Shown: piece by piece, positions 1 to 10,479 of the stretch
Layout: each line of letters begins with the position of its first letter
How positions within the stretch are numbered: the first letter of the stretch is position 1
Assembly (NCBI RefSeq): GCF_900187295.1
Contig: NZ_LT906473.1
Span: forward strand, 1,240,001 to 1,304,000
Direction of reading: 5' to 3'
Source: Corynebacterium cystitidis
Lineage (GTDB): Bacteria; Actinomycetota; Actinomycetes; Mycobacteriales; Mycobacteriaceae
Length of the DNA stretch: 64,000 bases
Program-made: the position numbers and the translations under genes
Notes under the pieces: model-generated
Databases searched by the model: none
What the model was told of the DNA's origin: nothing
The model's input: the letters and a program-made list of their open reading frames with translations, nothing else

Positions 1-1
1 G

Positions 2-2344
2 TACGCCAACCCAACCTTGGCTGAGATGCACGCCTATCTCCATACCCTCGAGGCAACCGGCGAAAAGCGAGAAATGCCCCAGCCGATGCCCTTTTGGGGG
101 AAAATATTCCAAGCACTGTGGATTGTGTTTATGGTGGCGACTATCGGATTGCGATACGCGACTTCTGCGTTGATCATCGTCTGGATTCTTTCAGTCGTCT
201 TCCACGCCGCCTGGGTTCCGCAGCCACCGTTTATTCCGTTGTTTATTGCCTGGTTATTGTTTTATGCTCCGTTCGGCAAGATCTTTGTCACTGCGGGAAT
301 CGTGCGTATGCTCACCGCCGGGATCAAACCGGGTACCTACCGCAAAGGCGGTTGGGTTCATTTGCGGGTCTGGGCGGCTGAACGCTTCTTCAACCTCCAA
401 AGTCACGACACTCTCGACGGTACTCCTTTTGCACAATTTTTCTACCGTATGCTCGGAAATAAGATCGGACGGAATGTCACCCTCAATTCCGGCCTTTCAC
501 TGGTCGGGCTGGTGACACTCGGAGACCACGTCGCCATTGAAGACGAAGTGGACATGTCTGGATACTGGATTGAGGGTGACAATTTCTACATCGGCACGAT
601 CTTCGTTGGTGAATACAGCCGTATCGGAACCCGCTCCTTTGTGTCTCCCAATGTGGTTCTCGAAAGAAACGTTGAAATTCTCCCCGGATCACGTGTCGAA
701 GGGGCAATCGGTGAAGGGGAAATGTGGGAAGGCGCTCCAATGCGATATCTGGGTCCTTCGAACCAAAATTGGCCCCAAGAAGACCCAGACAAAACTCCTA
801 ATTTAGGAGCTGTTGGTCGCGTTATCAACACCGTGCTTTATTCACTAGGCATGCTCCTGGTCAACGTCCTTCCTATCTTCGCCATCGCTCCGGTAGCTGT
901 TGTTTTTATGACCGCCACTGGGGTTCTTGATGAACTCGACTATCGTGCAGTATTCGTCTCCCTTGCTGTGTGGGCGATCCCCGTTGTTATCGCCTCTATC
1001 GTGTGCTGGTTGAGCCTGGTCGCTTTCACCGTCCGGATGCTTGCTCTGTTTATCCGGCCAGGATTCTGGCCGGCACGCTCCGTGACCTCCTGGGCCCTGT
1101 GGCTAACCCGAACTCTTATGGCCAATTCTCTGGAGTCGACCTACTTCATCTACGCATCCTGGCTCACCCCATATTGGCTGCGCATGTGTGGCGCCACAGT
1201 TGGCAAGGACACAGAGATCTCTACTGTGGTAGTCATCCCGCATCTCACTCACGTCTCTGACCATGCTTTCTTAGCTGATGATGTGATGATTTGCGCACCG
1301 CGCTACGGTCGTGGCTGGGTCCACATCGGCTCCACGTTTATCGGCGAGAAATCCTTTGTCGGCAATTCCGCCATCATCGGCGCTGATCGCGATCTCGCAG
1401 GCGACTCACTCCTAGCCGCCTTGTCCACGTCGCCCTACAAGCCTGAACCAGGAAGTTCATGGATGGGCCGAACCCCTACGATGATTCCACGCAAAAAAGA
1501 AATAGGCGAAGCGTCTGCTACTTACCGCCCCACATTCCAGCGTCGCATCGGACGTGCCTTTTTCGAGAGCCTAAGAGTTTTCGCTCTGGTCATTTCCTTC
1601 TGGATCGACACGGTCATCGTCTACGCGATGACCACCGTCTACGTCGAAGGTGGCCAGAACACGCGAAGCCTACTACTGGCCCTTGCTGCCTCCGTGCCAT
1701 GCATCCTCATTGGTTTCACCTTCTCATCCCTGATCCCGGTAATCGCGAAATGGATCCTCGTCGGCAAGTTCCGTGTCGGCCAGAAGGAACTGCATTCCTC
1801 TTTTGTCTGGCGCAACGAGTTAGCCGACAACTTCAACGAAGTGCTCGCCGTCCCCACCTTGATTGCCATTAGCCTAGGAACCCCTTTCTTTAACATCTGG
1901 GCGCGCCTGATGGGGGCAAAAATTGGAAAAGACGTGTGGTGTGAGACGTGGTGGCTTCCAGAATTCGATTTGATCGAGCTCGAGGATCATTCGACGGTCA
2001 ACCGCGGAACTGTTCTCCAAACGCACCTCTTCCACGACCGCGTAATGTCGCTTGAATCCGTGTCTCTGGCCACAGGCTCCACCCTAGGTCCGGATAGTTT
2101 CATCCTGCCGGGGGCCAGCATCGGCCAACGCACAACAATCGGGCCAGCTTCATTGGTCCTGCGCCAAGACCAGGTTCCTTCCGATACTTTGTGGGAGGGC
2201 AACCCAATTTCACTGACGCTCAGCAACAAGTACACCGCTGCTGATCTAGCGGTCTCTGCCTCCACCTCAGACCAACATTTTGGAGATAAAAGCACTACTC
2301 ACGCTCGATTTAGCGAGAACAACATAATGGAGGTATCACGATGA
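2..2344 (+). CDS. Pls/PosA-type nonribosomal peptide synthetase, C-terminal part (5' end outside window)
   Basis: The frame is open from the first bases. It begins with the end of a carrier-protein domain (YANPTLAEMHAYL), so the adenylation and thiolation domains lie upstream of the window. What remains has the Pls layout: three pairs of membrane segments (about nt 110-330, 815-1080 and 1560-1780) separating three soluble domains. Each soluble domain contains left-handed beta-helix hexapeptide stretches (for example ..GNKIGRNVTL.., ..GATVGKDTEI.., ..GAKIGKDVWC..). In the Pls family (epsilon-poly-L-lysine synthetase) this membrane part carries out iterative condensation of the activated amino acid. 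The product here cannot be told without the adenylation domain. The stop overlaps the next ATG (ATGA), so the two genes are probably translationally coupled. Confidence 0.85.
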   Translation, partial: YANPTLAEMHAYLHTLEATGEKREMPQPMPFWGKIFQALWIVFMVATIGLRYATSALIIVWILSVVFHAAWVPQPPFIPLFIAWLLFYAPFGKIFVTAGIVRMLTAGIKPGTYRKGGWVHLRVWAAERFFNLQSHDTLDGTPFAQFFYRMLGNKIGRNVTLNSGLSLVGLVTLGDHVAIEDEVDMSGYWIEGDNFYIGTIFVGEYSRIGTRSFVSPNVVLERNVEILPGSRVEGAIGEGEMWEGAPMRYLGPSNQNWPQEDPDKTPNLGAVGRVINTVLYSLGMLLVNVLPIFAIAPVAVVFMTATGVLDELDYRAVFVSLAVWAIPVVIASIVCWLSLVAFTVRMLALFIRPGFWPARSVTSWALWLTRTLMANSLESTYFIYASWLTPYWLRMCGATVGKDTEISTVVVIPHLTHVSDHAFLADDVMICAPRYGRGWVHIGSTFIGEKSFVGNSAIIGADRDLAGDSLLAALSTSPYKPEPGSSWMGRTPTMIPRKKEIGEASATYRPTFQRRIGRAFFESLRVFALVISFWIDTVIVYAMTTVYVEGGQNTRSLLLALAASVPCILIGFTFSSLIPVIAKWILVGKFRVGQKELHSSFVWRNELADNFNEVLAVPTLIAISLGTPFFNIWARLMGAKIGKDVWCETWWLPEFDLIELEDHSTVNRGTVLQTHLFHDRVMSLESVSLATGSTLGPDSFILPGASIGQRTTIGPASLVLRQDQVPSDTLWEGNPISLTLSNKYTAADLAVSASTSDQHFGDKSTTHARFSENNIMEVSR

Positions 2345-3663
2345 CTGCATCATCCCCAGAGCGCACTTCTGCTGAGGGCTATGTTCCAGAATCAAATATT
2401 GTCGCCGGCCATCACCCTGCTCCCGGCGAGCGAGCAAGCCGCACGCCTTGGAACGGCCCCTCATCAGAACCCCCACTAGACGGGGTAAAAAAGTCCCGCA
2501 TCTACGGTATCGACGCTGCCAGAGGTTTCGCGTTATTTGGTATGATCGCCGTCCATACCTTGGGCACGACAGGACTTTATTCCGACTATCCTTCTTCAGC
2601 TAACATACTTTTTTCAGGTAAGTCAGCCACGCTCTTCGCCCTGCTAGCCGGTGTATCGCTTGCGATTATCACCGGGATGTCCAAGATCCACTCAGGGCGA
2701 CGCTTGGCCCGAGACCGTTGGATGATTGCGTTCCGCGGGGTGCTTTTACTGTTCATCGGCAGTGTGCTTAACTATTTGGACTTTGATGCTTTCAACATTT
2801 TGCCTTACTACGGCGTATTTTTTCTCGCTGCGGTGCCGTTCCTAGGGCTTAACGCCAAGCCACTTTTTGGCTGGGCGATAAGTGTCGGCCTTCTAGGCCC
2901 GGTAGTCCATGCCTCCGCACTCTCATTCTTAGGTACAGACTCCACTGCAACGTTGACTACGGCCGGGCTCGTCATGGAGCCTACTTCATCCATAGTTGAC
3001 CTATTGCTAATCGGAATCTATCCGACCTGCACGTGGTTGGCGTACGTTCTCCTTGGGATGGCTATCGGGCGATTGGATTTGCGGAATCTCACTGTCCAAG
3101 TCAAACTCACCGTGTACGGACTCAGCATCGGCGGGTTCTTGTACATCACCTCGAACCTTCTAATCGATTTTGCAGGAGTATTTGACCGGTTGCTGGATGC
3201 TACTCCCGGTAAATCATCGAAAGAGATAATTCATCTGCTCTCCAACGGCGGGGCTTTACCGCCAACTACTTGGTGGTGGCAGGTATCCGTCGCCCCACAC
3301 TCGAACACGGTGTTTTCCGTCTTCTTTCAAGGCAGTCTTGCTGTCGCTGCGCTTGGTGCGTTCCTCATCGCTGAGCGATTCTTCCGGGGCACTCTGCAAA
3401 TCTTTAGCGCGCCAGGTTCGATGACGCTAACACTCTACGTTGCACATCTAGTCTTTCTGGCTTTCGTACCAGTCTCTAAGCTACAGATCACGTTCTTAAT
3501 GACGCAGCTCTCCGTCGCTATTATTTTTGCAATGCTGTGGCAAGCTGCAGTTGGACAGGGCCCATTGGAAAAACTCCAGGCAAAGATGACAAAGACCGCT
3601 GCACGCACTATTATCCCTGTGCGCGAATCCGAAGAGGAAAGCTCGAACACTAGTAAAAAATAG
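2341..3663 (+). CDS. multi-TM DUF418 / heparan-alpha-glucosaminide N-acetyltransferase-like protein
   Basis: 440 aa. A hydrophilic N-terminus of about 55 residues is followed by a motif typical of this acyltransferase superfamily (RIYGIDAARGFALFGMIAVH), where Asp and His of the first membrane segment are family hallmarks. About ten hydrophobic segments follow. Such proteins transfer acyl groups across the membrane onto extracytoplasmic substrates. The ATG overlaps the synthetase stop by four bases, so it is probably made with the upstream synthetase and may modify or help export its product. That role is inferred from position only. A strong hairpin terminator follows at 3707-3739. Confidence 0.75.
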   Translation: MTASSPERTSAEGYVPESNIVAGHHPAPGERASRTPWNGPSSEPPLDGVKKSRIYGIDAARGFALFGMIAVHTLGTTGLYSDYPSSANILFSGKSATLFALLAGVSLAIITGMSKIHSGRRLARDRWMIAFRGVLLLFIGSVLNYLDFDAFNILPYYGVFFLAAVPFLGLNAKPLFGWAISVGLLGPVVHASALSFLGTDSTATLTTAGLVMEPTSSIVDLLLIGIYPTCTWLAYVLLGMAIGRLDLRNLTVQVKLTVYGLSIGGFLYITSNLLIDFAGVFDRLLDATPGKSSKEIIHLLSNGGALPPTTWWWQVSVAPHSNTVFSVFFQGSLAVAALGAFLIAERFFRGTLQIFSAPGSMTLTLYVAHLVFLAFVPVSKLQITFLMTQLSVAIIFAMLWQAAVGQGPLEKLQAKMTKTAARTIIPVRESEEESSNTSKK

Positions 3664-3706
3664 TTTTCGCGAATAATTCTGGGGTTCCATCAGTCTGGAG
3701 CACAAC

Positions 3707-3739
3707 ACAAGCCACTGCGTAACTAATGCAGTGGCTTGT
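3707..3739. terminator. 12-bp stem hairpin between convergent genes
   Basis: ACAAGCCACTGC (3707-3718) and GCAGTGGCTTGT (3728-3739) are perfect inverted repeats with a 9-nt loop. They lie between the stops of the plus-strand membrane protein and the minus-strand secreted protein and probably serve both directions. A short TTTAATCT tail follows on the plus strand. Confidence 0.8.
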
Positions 3740-3763
3740 TTAATCTCGTCATGCCAGCTTTAA

Positions 3764-4231
3764 CTAGATAGCTGAGGAGAGTTGCCCGATGCCAGGATTC
3801 ACAACTGCCTGCCCATTACCTACATACGCGGCGTAGCGAAAACCGTCGAGAACGTGCATTCCGCCTTTAAAATCCGTGATGAAGATCAGGCCACTTTCAA
3901 ACCGGATTGAACCAGCGTGCATTACGTTCGGCTGGGAGGCCCAACCCTGAGTGCTCCAAGTGCGCCACGACGTGCCCTCGCCGATACCAACGGCCTCCGC
4001 ACCGCTCAGACCAGCAGAATCAGGGATTGGCACCATCGGCCCCTTCAGGTCAGTGCAATACGCGTGACGCTTTCCATCTGCGTGGTGGACGGAACATCCG
4101 ACGGTGGTATCAGCGGTGGTGTACACAGACGGCATCACAGCCTGGGCATGAGCAGGGGATGCCAGGGCGCCTACAGCCACGACTGTAGCGCCAACGGTGG
4201 CGAGGAAGCGAGAAGTGCGGTGACGGAACAT
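3764..4231 (-). CDS. small secreted protein of unknown function
   Basis: 155 aa from the ATG at 4231, chosen because AAAGGGA sits just upstream and the product then begins with a Sec signal peptide (MFRHRTSR, hydrophobic core, cleavage near SPAHA-QAV). A longer in-frame ORF to 4345 would bury this signal. The mature part of about 125 residues has two cysteines and several Trp/His residues and is likely exported and disulfide-bonded. A TTGATA/TTATAT pair near 4311-4281 is a possible but badly spaced (19 nt) promoter. No family recognised. Confidence 0.7.
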   Translation of the reverse strand: MFRHRTSRFLATVGATVVAVGALASPAHAQAVMPSVYTTADTTVGCSVHHADGKRHAYCTDLKGPMVPIPDSAGLSGAEAVGIGEGTSWRTWSTQGWASQPNVMHAGSIRFESGLIFITDFKGGMHVLDGFRYAAYVGNGQAVVNPGIGQLSSAI

Positions 4232-4359
4232 GGCGAAATCCCTTTCGAGAGGTGGTGAAAACACCAGATAGAACATGTGGATATAAGGCTTGCTTTCACT
4301 ATGTCTATCAAATTGTCTTGCTGCGCTGTTCCGAAACCGCCCCAAACGTTATTGTTCTG

Positions 4360-6903
4360 TTACGCGCGCATCTCCGCGCCAAAACGGTTCTTCGCAAGCT
4401 CCGCTGCCGCCAGGCGAGCCTCCGATGCCTCGTCATCAGTCAACGTGCGGTCTCCTGCGCGGAACAACAGCTTGAATGCTAGAGATTTTTTGCCTTCGCC
4501 CAGCTTCTCGCTACGGAACACGTCGAATAGCTCCACGGTTTCCAGGAGCTCGCCCGCACCCTCTTTCACAGCACGGCGCACAGACTCAGCCGGAATGTCC
4601 TCATCGACGGTGAGAGCAATGTCCTGGTGCAGGGCTGGGAAGCTGGACAGCACCGGTGCCGGGAAGTTTTCCCGCAGTGGCATCGCTGTCAGATCAATTT
4701 CCATGGCGCACAAGCGTTCTGGAAGCTCAAGAGCTTCCAAAACCTGTGGGTGTAGCTCGCCGGCGTAGCCGACAACCTCACCATCAACCTTGAGGGCCGC
4801 GCAGCGACCCGGGTGCCACGGCAGATGCTCTGCAGATTCGATCTCTAACTCCACACCAGCAGCGCGGGCTACCACCTGCGCAGACTCTACGGAGTCAGCC
4901 CACGTGTACGCACGGCCTTCACCCCATGGCCCTTCGTAGACCTTGTTGCCCAGCCCTACGGTCACCGCGTGAAGTGGCTGCTGCGGCAGAGAGTTGATCA
5001 ACTCCTTGACATCCGCATCGCTGGGGCGCTGTGCGACGTCCGGCATTGGGGAGGAATCTTCGCGTTTGAACGCCACCTGCTGCACCCCGTAGAGGCTGAC
5101 ATCGTGGCGGCCGCGGGCAACATTACGGCCGACTGCTTCCAGCATGGATGGAAGCAGCGTGGTTCCGAGGATTGCGTAGTCATTATCAAGCGGGTTTTGG
5201 ACTTTCACCACGTTGCGACGGGGGTCGTCGTCGTCAAGCCCGAACTTGTCGAACACGTCGTTGGCGATAAACGGCGTGGGGAGGATTTCGGCGTAGCCGG
5301 AGTACGCGAGTGCGTGCGTGACAGCGCGACGACGGCGCTGCTCAAGTGTGAGGCCACGGCCGCCGCGTGGGGTCGGCAGAACGAGCGGAATGTCATCGAG
5401 GCCTTCGAGACGCATGATTTCCTCGATCAGGTCCTCTGGCATAGAGAAGTCAGTGCGCCACGATGGAGGCGTAACGACGAGTACCTCCTCCTCTCTGCTG
5501 TCGGAGGCTGCAACGACGGAACTTGTGACGACGCCACAGCCAACCTCTTCGAGGCGCTTAACGACGACTTCTTTGCTGTACTCCACACCAATCAGTTCGG
5601 ATGGGTGGTTCACACGCAGCTCAATTGGCTCTGCCTGCCGCACGGCCCCTTCCACCAGTGTGCGTCCGCTTGTAATCGTGCCGCCAGCGACTTCAACTAA
5701 CAATGCGCACGCCATGTCCAAAGCGATTTCCACTATCTTCGGGTCCACGCCGCGCTCGAAGCGGCGCGAAGCCTCAGAGGTGAGCTTATGTCGCCGGGAG
5801 GTGCGCGCGACGGTCAAAGCGTCCCAGGTAGCGGCTTCAAAGTAGACGTTGGTGGTGGCATCAGAGATCTCGGAGGTGGTTCCACCCATAACCCCGGCCA
5901 TGGATTGAATTCCGTTATCGTCGCAGATCACCACATCTTCGTCGGACAGTGTGCGCTCCACATGATCCAGGGTCTCGAACTTCTCCCCTGCTTTCGCGTT
6001 ACGAATGTGTAGGTCGCCCGCAACTTCGTCGGCGTCGAACGCGTGCATCGGCTGGCCAAGCAGCAGCATGATGTAGTTGGTCACATCCGTAGCGGCGTTG
6101 ACGGGACGTTGGCCCGACAGCATCAGTTCGCGCTGGAGCCAGAATGGGGACTCTGCTGTTGGGGCAATGCCTTCGACCTTGCGCAGACCAAAGCGCTGCG
6201 TCTTGGTGGACTTGTCGACGGTGATGTCGATGAGTTTCTCAGTGGGGCCAGGTACCGAAGACAAGTCAAAGCTTGCCACCGAGGGGTCGTCGGCCATATC
6301 GACATAGGGCAGGTTGAAGGCAGAGGTGATCTCGCGAGCCAGGCCACGGGCCGACAGTGCATAGCCACGATCAGGGGTGACATTTACGTCAAAAACAGTA
6401 TCGTCCAACTGCAAAGGGCCGCGCGCGTCCTCGCCTGGGGCGCCGTAGTCGTCGGAAAGCGTGATGATGCCAGCGTTCTGCTTATCCGTCAGGCCAAGCT
6501 CAGCTGCGGAGCATATCATCCCGGCCGAGATATGGCCGTAAGTCTCGCGCGCACCAATCTTGAATCCGCCGGGTAACTCAGTGCCAGGCAGCGCAACGAC
6601 CACAAGGTCGCCTTCCTGGAAGTTACGGGCACCACAAATAATGCCTTGTAGTTCGCCGGTGCCGTTGGCCTGGCCGACGTCGACCTGGCAGTAGCGGATC
6701 GGCTTCTTAAACCCGGTGAGCTCTTCGATGTGCCTGACGCGGCCGAAAACAAGGTCGCCGGTTGTCTCCTCAATCGGTTCGTAGCCTTCGGTCTCAAAAC
6801 CGACGCGGACAAAGCCACTGTCAAGCTCTTCCGGAGTGACAGTCCAGCCAGCGGTGCCCGAAGCGCGCACAAGGCTGGTAATCCAATTCTGTGAAATAAG
6901 CAT
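4360..6903 (-). CDS. pheT: phenylalanine--tRNA ligase beta subunit
   Basis: 847 aa, full length for bacterial PheT. The N-terminus has the EMAP-II-like tRNA-binding domain (about 40-150), followed by the B3/4 editing region, the B5 domain, the catalytic-like core and a C-terminal FDX-ACB anticodon-binding domain (about 755-847, starting near FPALHQDIALTV). Works in the cytoplasm as an alpha2beta2 enzyme with PheS, charging tRNA-Phe. It follows pheS by about 24 nt on the same strand and is co-transcribed with it. Confidence 0.97.
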   Translation of the reverse strand: MLISQNWITSLVRASGTAGWTVTPEELDSGFVRVGFETEGYEPIEETTGDLVFGRVRHIEELTGFKKPIRYCQVDVGQANGTGELQGIICGARNFQEGDLVVVALPGTELPGGFKIGARETYGHISAGMICSAAELGLTDKQNAGIITLSDDYGAPGEDARGPLQLDDTVFDVNVTPDRGYALSARGLAREITSAFNLPYVDMADDPSVASFDLSSVPGPTEKLIDITVDKSTKTQRFGLRKVEGIAPTAESPFWLQRELMLSGQRPVNAATDVTNYIMLLLGQPMHAFDADEVAGDLHIRNAKAGEKFETLDHVERTLSDEDVVICDDNGIQSMAGVMGGTTSEISDATTNVYFEAATWDALTVARTSRRHKLTSEASRRFERGVDPKIVEIALDMACALLVEVAGGTITSGRTLVEGAVRQAEPIELRVNHPSELIGVEYSKEVVVKRLEEVGCGVVTSSVVAASDSREEEVLVVTPPSWRTDFSMPEDLIEEIMRLEGLDDIPLVLPTPRGGRGLTLEQRRRRAVTHALAYSGYAEILPTPFIANDVFDKFGLDDDDPRRNVVKVQNPLDNDYAILGTTLLPSMLEAVGRNVARGRHDVSLYGVQQVAFKREDSSPMPDVAQRPSDADVKELINSLPQQPLHAVTVGLGNKVYEGPWGEGRAYTWADSVESAQVVARAAGVELEIESAEHLPWHPGRCAALKVDGEVVGYAGELHPQVLEALELPERLCAMEIDLTAMPLRENFPAPVLSSFPALHQDIALTVDEDIPAESVRRAVKEGAGELLETVELFDVFRSEKLGEGKKSLAFKLLFRAGDRTLTDDEASEARLAAAELAKNRFGAEMRA

Positions 6904-6927
6904 ATGTGTGAATCCTCCCTGGACGCT

Positions 6928-8040
<1,113 letters not shown>

Positions 8041-8134
8041 TTAGCGTGACCTGCTGCGTGAAGGTGTCTTCTTCAGTATGTCAGTTCAGTGTGCCAGGCG
8101 CTTCTTATCGGCGACTACCCGCGACTACCCGCGC

Positions 8135-8971
8135 CTACTCCGCCTGATTACCGCGTTCGTCGACAACGTACTGTGCTTTCGATGACTCCCAAAGGCACAT
8201 TGCTGCAGCGGTGGCCAAGTTGAGCGATTCCGCCGAACCTTGAATTGGGATGGTCACGGTGTAGTCAGCTAAGGCAGCGATCTCTGGGTCTAGCCCATGG
8301 GCCTCGTTGCCGAACAGCCACGCGTGTGGCTGAGCAAGAATCTCGCCCGTGTAGTCCAGCGCTACATCTCCATCTACTACGGTGGCAATGATCTTCAGGC
8401 CTTTATCTTTCAGTTGCGAGATCACGGCTTTTGTATCTTTGTCGCGGGCCACGGGCACATGGAATAGCGAACCTGCGGTAGAACGTACTACCTTCGGCGA
8501 TTGTGGATCCACGGTCTCACCAGCAAAAATTACACCGTCTGCCCCCATTGCATCCGCGATGCGGATGAGTGTTCCCGCGTTACCAGGATCGCTTGTCTCA
8601 ACACCCACTGCCCAAAAGTCGTTGTAGCCTTTGAGCGCTTGCTTGACTGTCCAGGTCACAGGCTTACACAGTGCGAAAATGCCCGTGGTGTTCACAGTAT
8701 CTGAGAGGTGTTCTGCTGCTTTCTCTGTGATTGCGTGGGTGTACACGTTCATGTACTCGGCTGTGGTCAGTATCTCAGCAAAGCGTTGCGCTGCCCGTTC
8801 TGTGACGAACAGGTCGGTCGCGGCACCGGTGGCCACCGCAGCTTCAACAGCGTTTTCTCCTTCTGCCAGGAAAGCATTCGCTTTACGACGAGCAGCCGCC
8901 CGGTGCAGCTTCGCAGCGTTGACAATGCGTGGAGTGCGTTCAGTAAAGGGCTGGGAGAAATCAAGTGCCAT
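8135..8971 (-). CDS. SPOUT-class (TrmH/SpoU) RNA 2'-O-methyltransferase
   Basis: 278 aa from the ATG at 8971. An N-terminal L30e-like RNA-binding region (NAAKLHRAAARRKANAFLAE) is followed by a SPOUT knot domain. The SAM-binding motifs are seen as DPGNAGTLIRIADAMGADGV, WLFGNEAHGL and IQGSAESLNLATAAAM. It methylates a ribose in rRNA or tRNA; the exact target cannot be read from sequence. It sits between rplT and pheS, as tsnR does in mycobacteria. A TAGACT -10 box lies 8 nt before the ATG (8985-8980), so the transcript is probably leaderless. Confidence 0.88.
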   Translation of the reverse strand: MALDFSQPFTERTPRIVNAAKLHRAAARRKANAFLAEGENAVEAAVATGAATDLFVTERAAQRFAEILTTAEYMNVYTHAITEKAAEHLSDTVNTTGIFALCKPVTWTVKQALKGYNDFWAVGVETSDPGNAGTLIRIADAMGADGVIFAGETVDPQSPKVVRSTAGSLFHVPVARDKDTKAVISQLKDKGLKIIATVVDGDVALDYTGEILAQPHAWLFGNEAHGLDPEIAALADYTVTIPIQGSAESLNLATAAAMCLWESSKAQYVVDERGNQAE

Positions 8972-9203
8972 GGTGCACAAGTCTAGCGCCTACCAGTCAA
9001 GGGGTGTGCTCACGCAATGCTCGGCCTTCCCCTGGGCGACATTCCCCTAACAACAACGGGGCGTACCGTTCGGTTGCCACTTTGCCCATTTTTTAAAATT
9101 AAAACGAATATTGGCTACCGAAAGTGCATGAGGCGGTGACAAACCCAAGCAAAAGAAGGCCACCATTAATCCCTGAACCCCTAGATCACCATTGAGTAAG
9201 AAA

Positions 9204-9240
9204 ACCACCCGCCCCTAGCCTCAGCCTGGGTACGGGTGGT
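9204..9240 (-). terminator. terminator of the infC-rpmI-rplT operon
   Basis: ACCACCCG (9204-9211) pairs with CGGGTGGT (9233-9240), with further pairing inside. Read on the minus strand it is followed by TTTTCTTACT. It lies just downstream of the rplT stop. One copy of the dispersed 12-mer begins on its last base (9240-9251). Confidence 0.85.
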
Positions 9241-9287
9241 CGTCGAAAAGCGACAAGTGAAATAGGAAGCTGACGCTCCCCGGCTAC

Positions 9288-9671
9288 TTACGCAGCCTTG
9301 GGAGCATTCACATCCTCTGGAAGTGCAGCTTTCGCCGCTTCGCAGATTGCGGAGAATGCTGCGAAGTCGTTGACAGCGAGGTCTGCCAGGATCTTGCGGT
9401 CAACCTCGATCTCGGCCAGCTTTAGGCCGTGGATCAAGCGGTTGTAGGTGATATCATTCATGCGGGCTGCTGCGTTGATGCGCTGGATCCACAGCTTGCG
9501 GAACTCAGACTTGCGTGCGCGACGGTCGCGGTACGCGTAAGTCATCGAGTGCAACCACTGTTCCTTCGCCTTACGGTACAGGCGGGAGCGCTGACCGCGG
9601 TAACCCTTTGCGGACTTCAGAATCGCGCGACGCTTCTTCTTGGCGTTAACTGAGCGCTTGACACGTGCCAC
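9288..9671 (-). CDS. rplT: 50S ribosomal protein L20
   Basis: 127 aa, highly basic, with the standard N-terminus [20 protein letters not shown]20 binds 23S rRNA early in large-subunit assembly. In other bacteria it also represses its own operon by binding the infC leader. Last gene of infC-rpmI-rplT, 58 nt after rpmI. Confidence 0.98.
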   Translation of the reverse strand: MARVKRSVNAKKKRRAILKSAKGYRGQRSRLYRKAKEQWLHSMTYAYRDRRARKSEFRKLWIQRINAAARMNDITYNRLIHGLKLAEIEVDRKILADLAVNDFAAFSAICEAAKAALPEDVNAPKAA

Positions 9672-9729
9672 AGTTGTACTTCCTAACTTCTATCGAGACT
9701 TAACGGGTGTGATGGTGCGGGACGCGAAA

Positions 9730-9924
9730 TTAAGCGCGGCGCAGGAGCTTCTTCATGCGTGGTACGTCCTTCGGGGAAACGTCAACAGCGTTTTTCAGCT
9801 GACGGACGCGCTTGGAGGTCTTGTGCTCATTCAGGTGCTTCTTGCCAGCCTGGTAGCGACGCAGTTTGCCGGAGCCGGAAACCTTGATGCGCTTGGCGGT
9901 GCCCTTGTGGGTCTTCTGCTTCAT
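9730..9924 (-). CDS. rpmI: 50S ribosomal protein L35
   Basis: 64 aa, basic, beginning MKQKTHKGTAKRIKVSGSGK, which is the usual L35 sequence. Located between infC and rplT in the conserved order, 30 nt after infC. Confidence 0.98.
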   Translation of the reverse strand: MKQKTHKGTAKRIKVSGSGKLRRYQAGKKHLNEHKTSKRVRQLKNAVDVSPKDVPRMKKLLRRA

Positions 9925-9954
9925 TTTTAAAACCCTTCAGAGTTTGTCAACGGT

Positions 9955-10479
9955 TTACTTCTTGCCCTTTTTGGAGGCTGGTCCTAGAACCATCGTCATG
10001 TTGCGGCCGTCTTGCTTCGGCTTGGACTCTATGTGCGCAAGCTCTCCGACATCTTCTGCGAGACGCTCAAGCAGCCGGAAACCGAGTTCAGGTCGGGACT
10101 GCTCACGACCGCGGAACATGATGGTCACCTTGACCTTGTTACCCTTTTTCAGGAAACGAACCACATTGTTCTTTTTGGTCTGATAGTCGTGCTCATCGAT
10201 CTTCGGGCGGAACTTCTGTTCCTTCACGACGGTCTGCTGCTGGTTCTTACGGGACTCGCGGGCCTTTTGCGCCTGCTCGTACTTGTACTTGCCGTAGTCC
10301 ATGATCTTGGCCACCGGTGGCTTCGCGTTAGGCGCGACTTCCACCAAATCAAGGTCGGCGTCGTAGGCGAGCTTGCGGGCATCGTCGGTACGCACGACAC
10401 CAACCTGCTCGCCGGATGGGCCAACAAGACGGACTTCGGGGACGCGGATTCTTTCATTGATCCGAGCTTCAGCGCTGAT
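9955..10479 (-). CDS. infC: translation initiation factor IF-3, AUC start codon
   Basis: 174 aa. No ATG, GTG or TTG gives the conserved N-terminus, but an in-frame ATC at 10479-10477 does. It follows GAGGAG by five bases and opens (M)[19 protein letters not shown], the normal actinobacterial IF-3 start. A GTG-initiated ORF at 10395 would cut off 28 conserved residues. The rare AUC start is the classic device for IF-3 autoregulation, because IF-3 itself rejects non-AUG starts. The N-domain, lysine-rich linker and C-domain ([19 protein letters not shown]) are present. IF-3 binds the 30S subunit and proofreads initiation. Confidence 0.95.
   Translation of the reverse strand: MSAEARINERIRVPEVRLVGPSGEQVGVVRTDDARKLAYDADLDLVEVAPNAKPPVAKIMDYGKYKYEQAQKARESRKNQQQTVVKEQKFRPKIDEHDYQTKKNNVVRFLKKGNKVKVTIMFRGREQSRPELGFRLLERLAEDVGELAHIESKPKQDGRNMTMVLGPASKKGKK

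Noticed and set aside
4969..5700. 243-codon open frame opposite pheT
   Set aside because: Lies entirely within pheT on the other strand, has no ribosome site and no recognisable domain. It is a by-product of GC-rich third positions.
8100..8134. Repeated GCGACTACCC units between pheS and the SPOUT methyltransferase, considered as a leader or attenuator
   Set aside because: The repeat is only two to three units of ten bases and forms no hairpin with a T-run. No T-box or leader-peptide pattern is visible.
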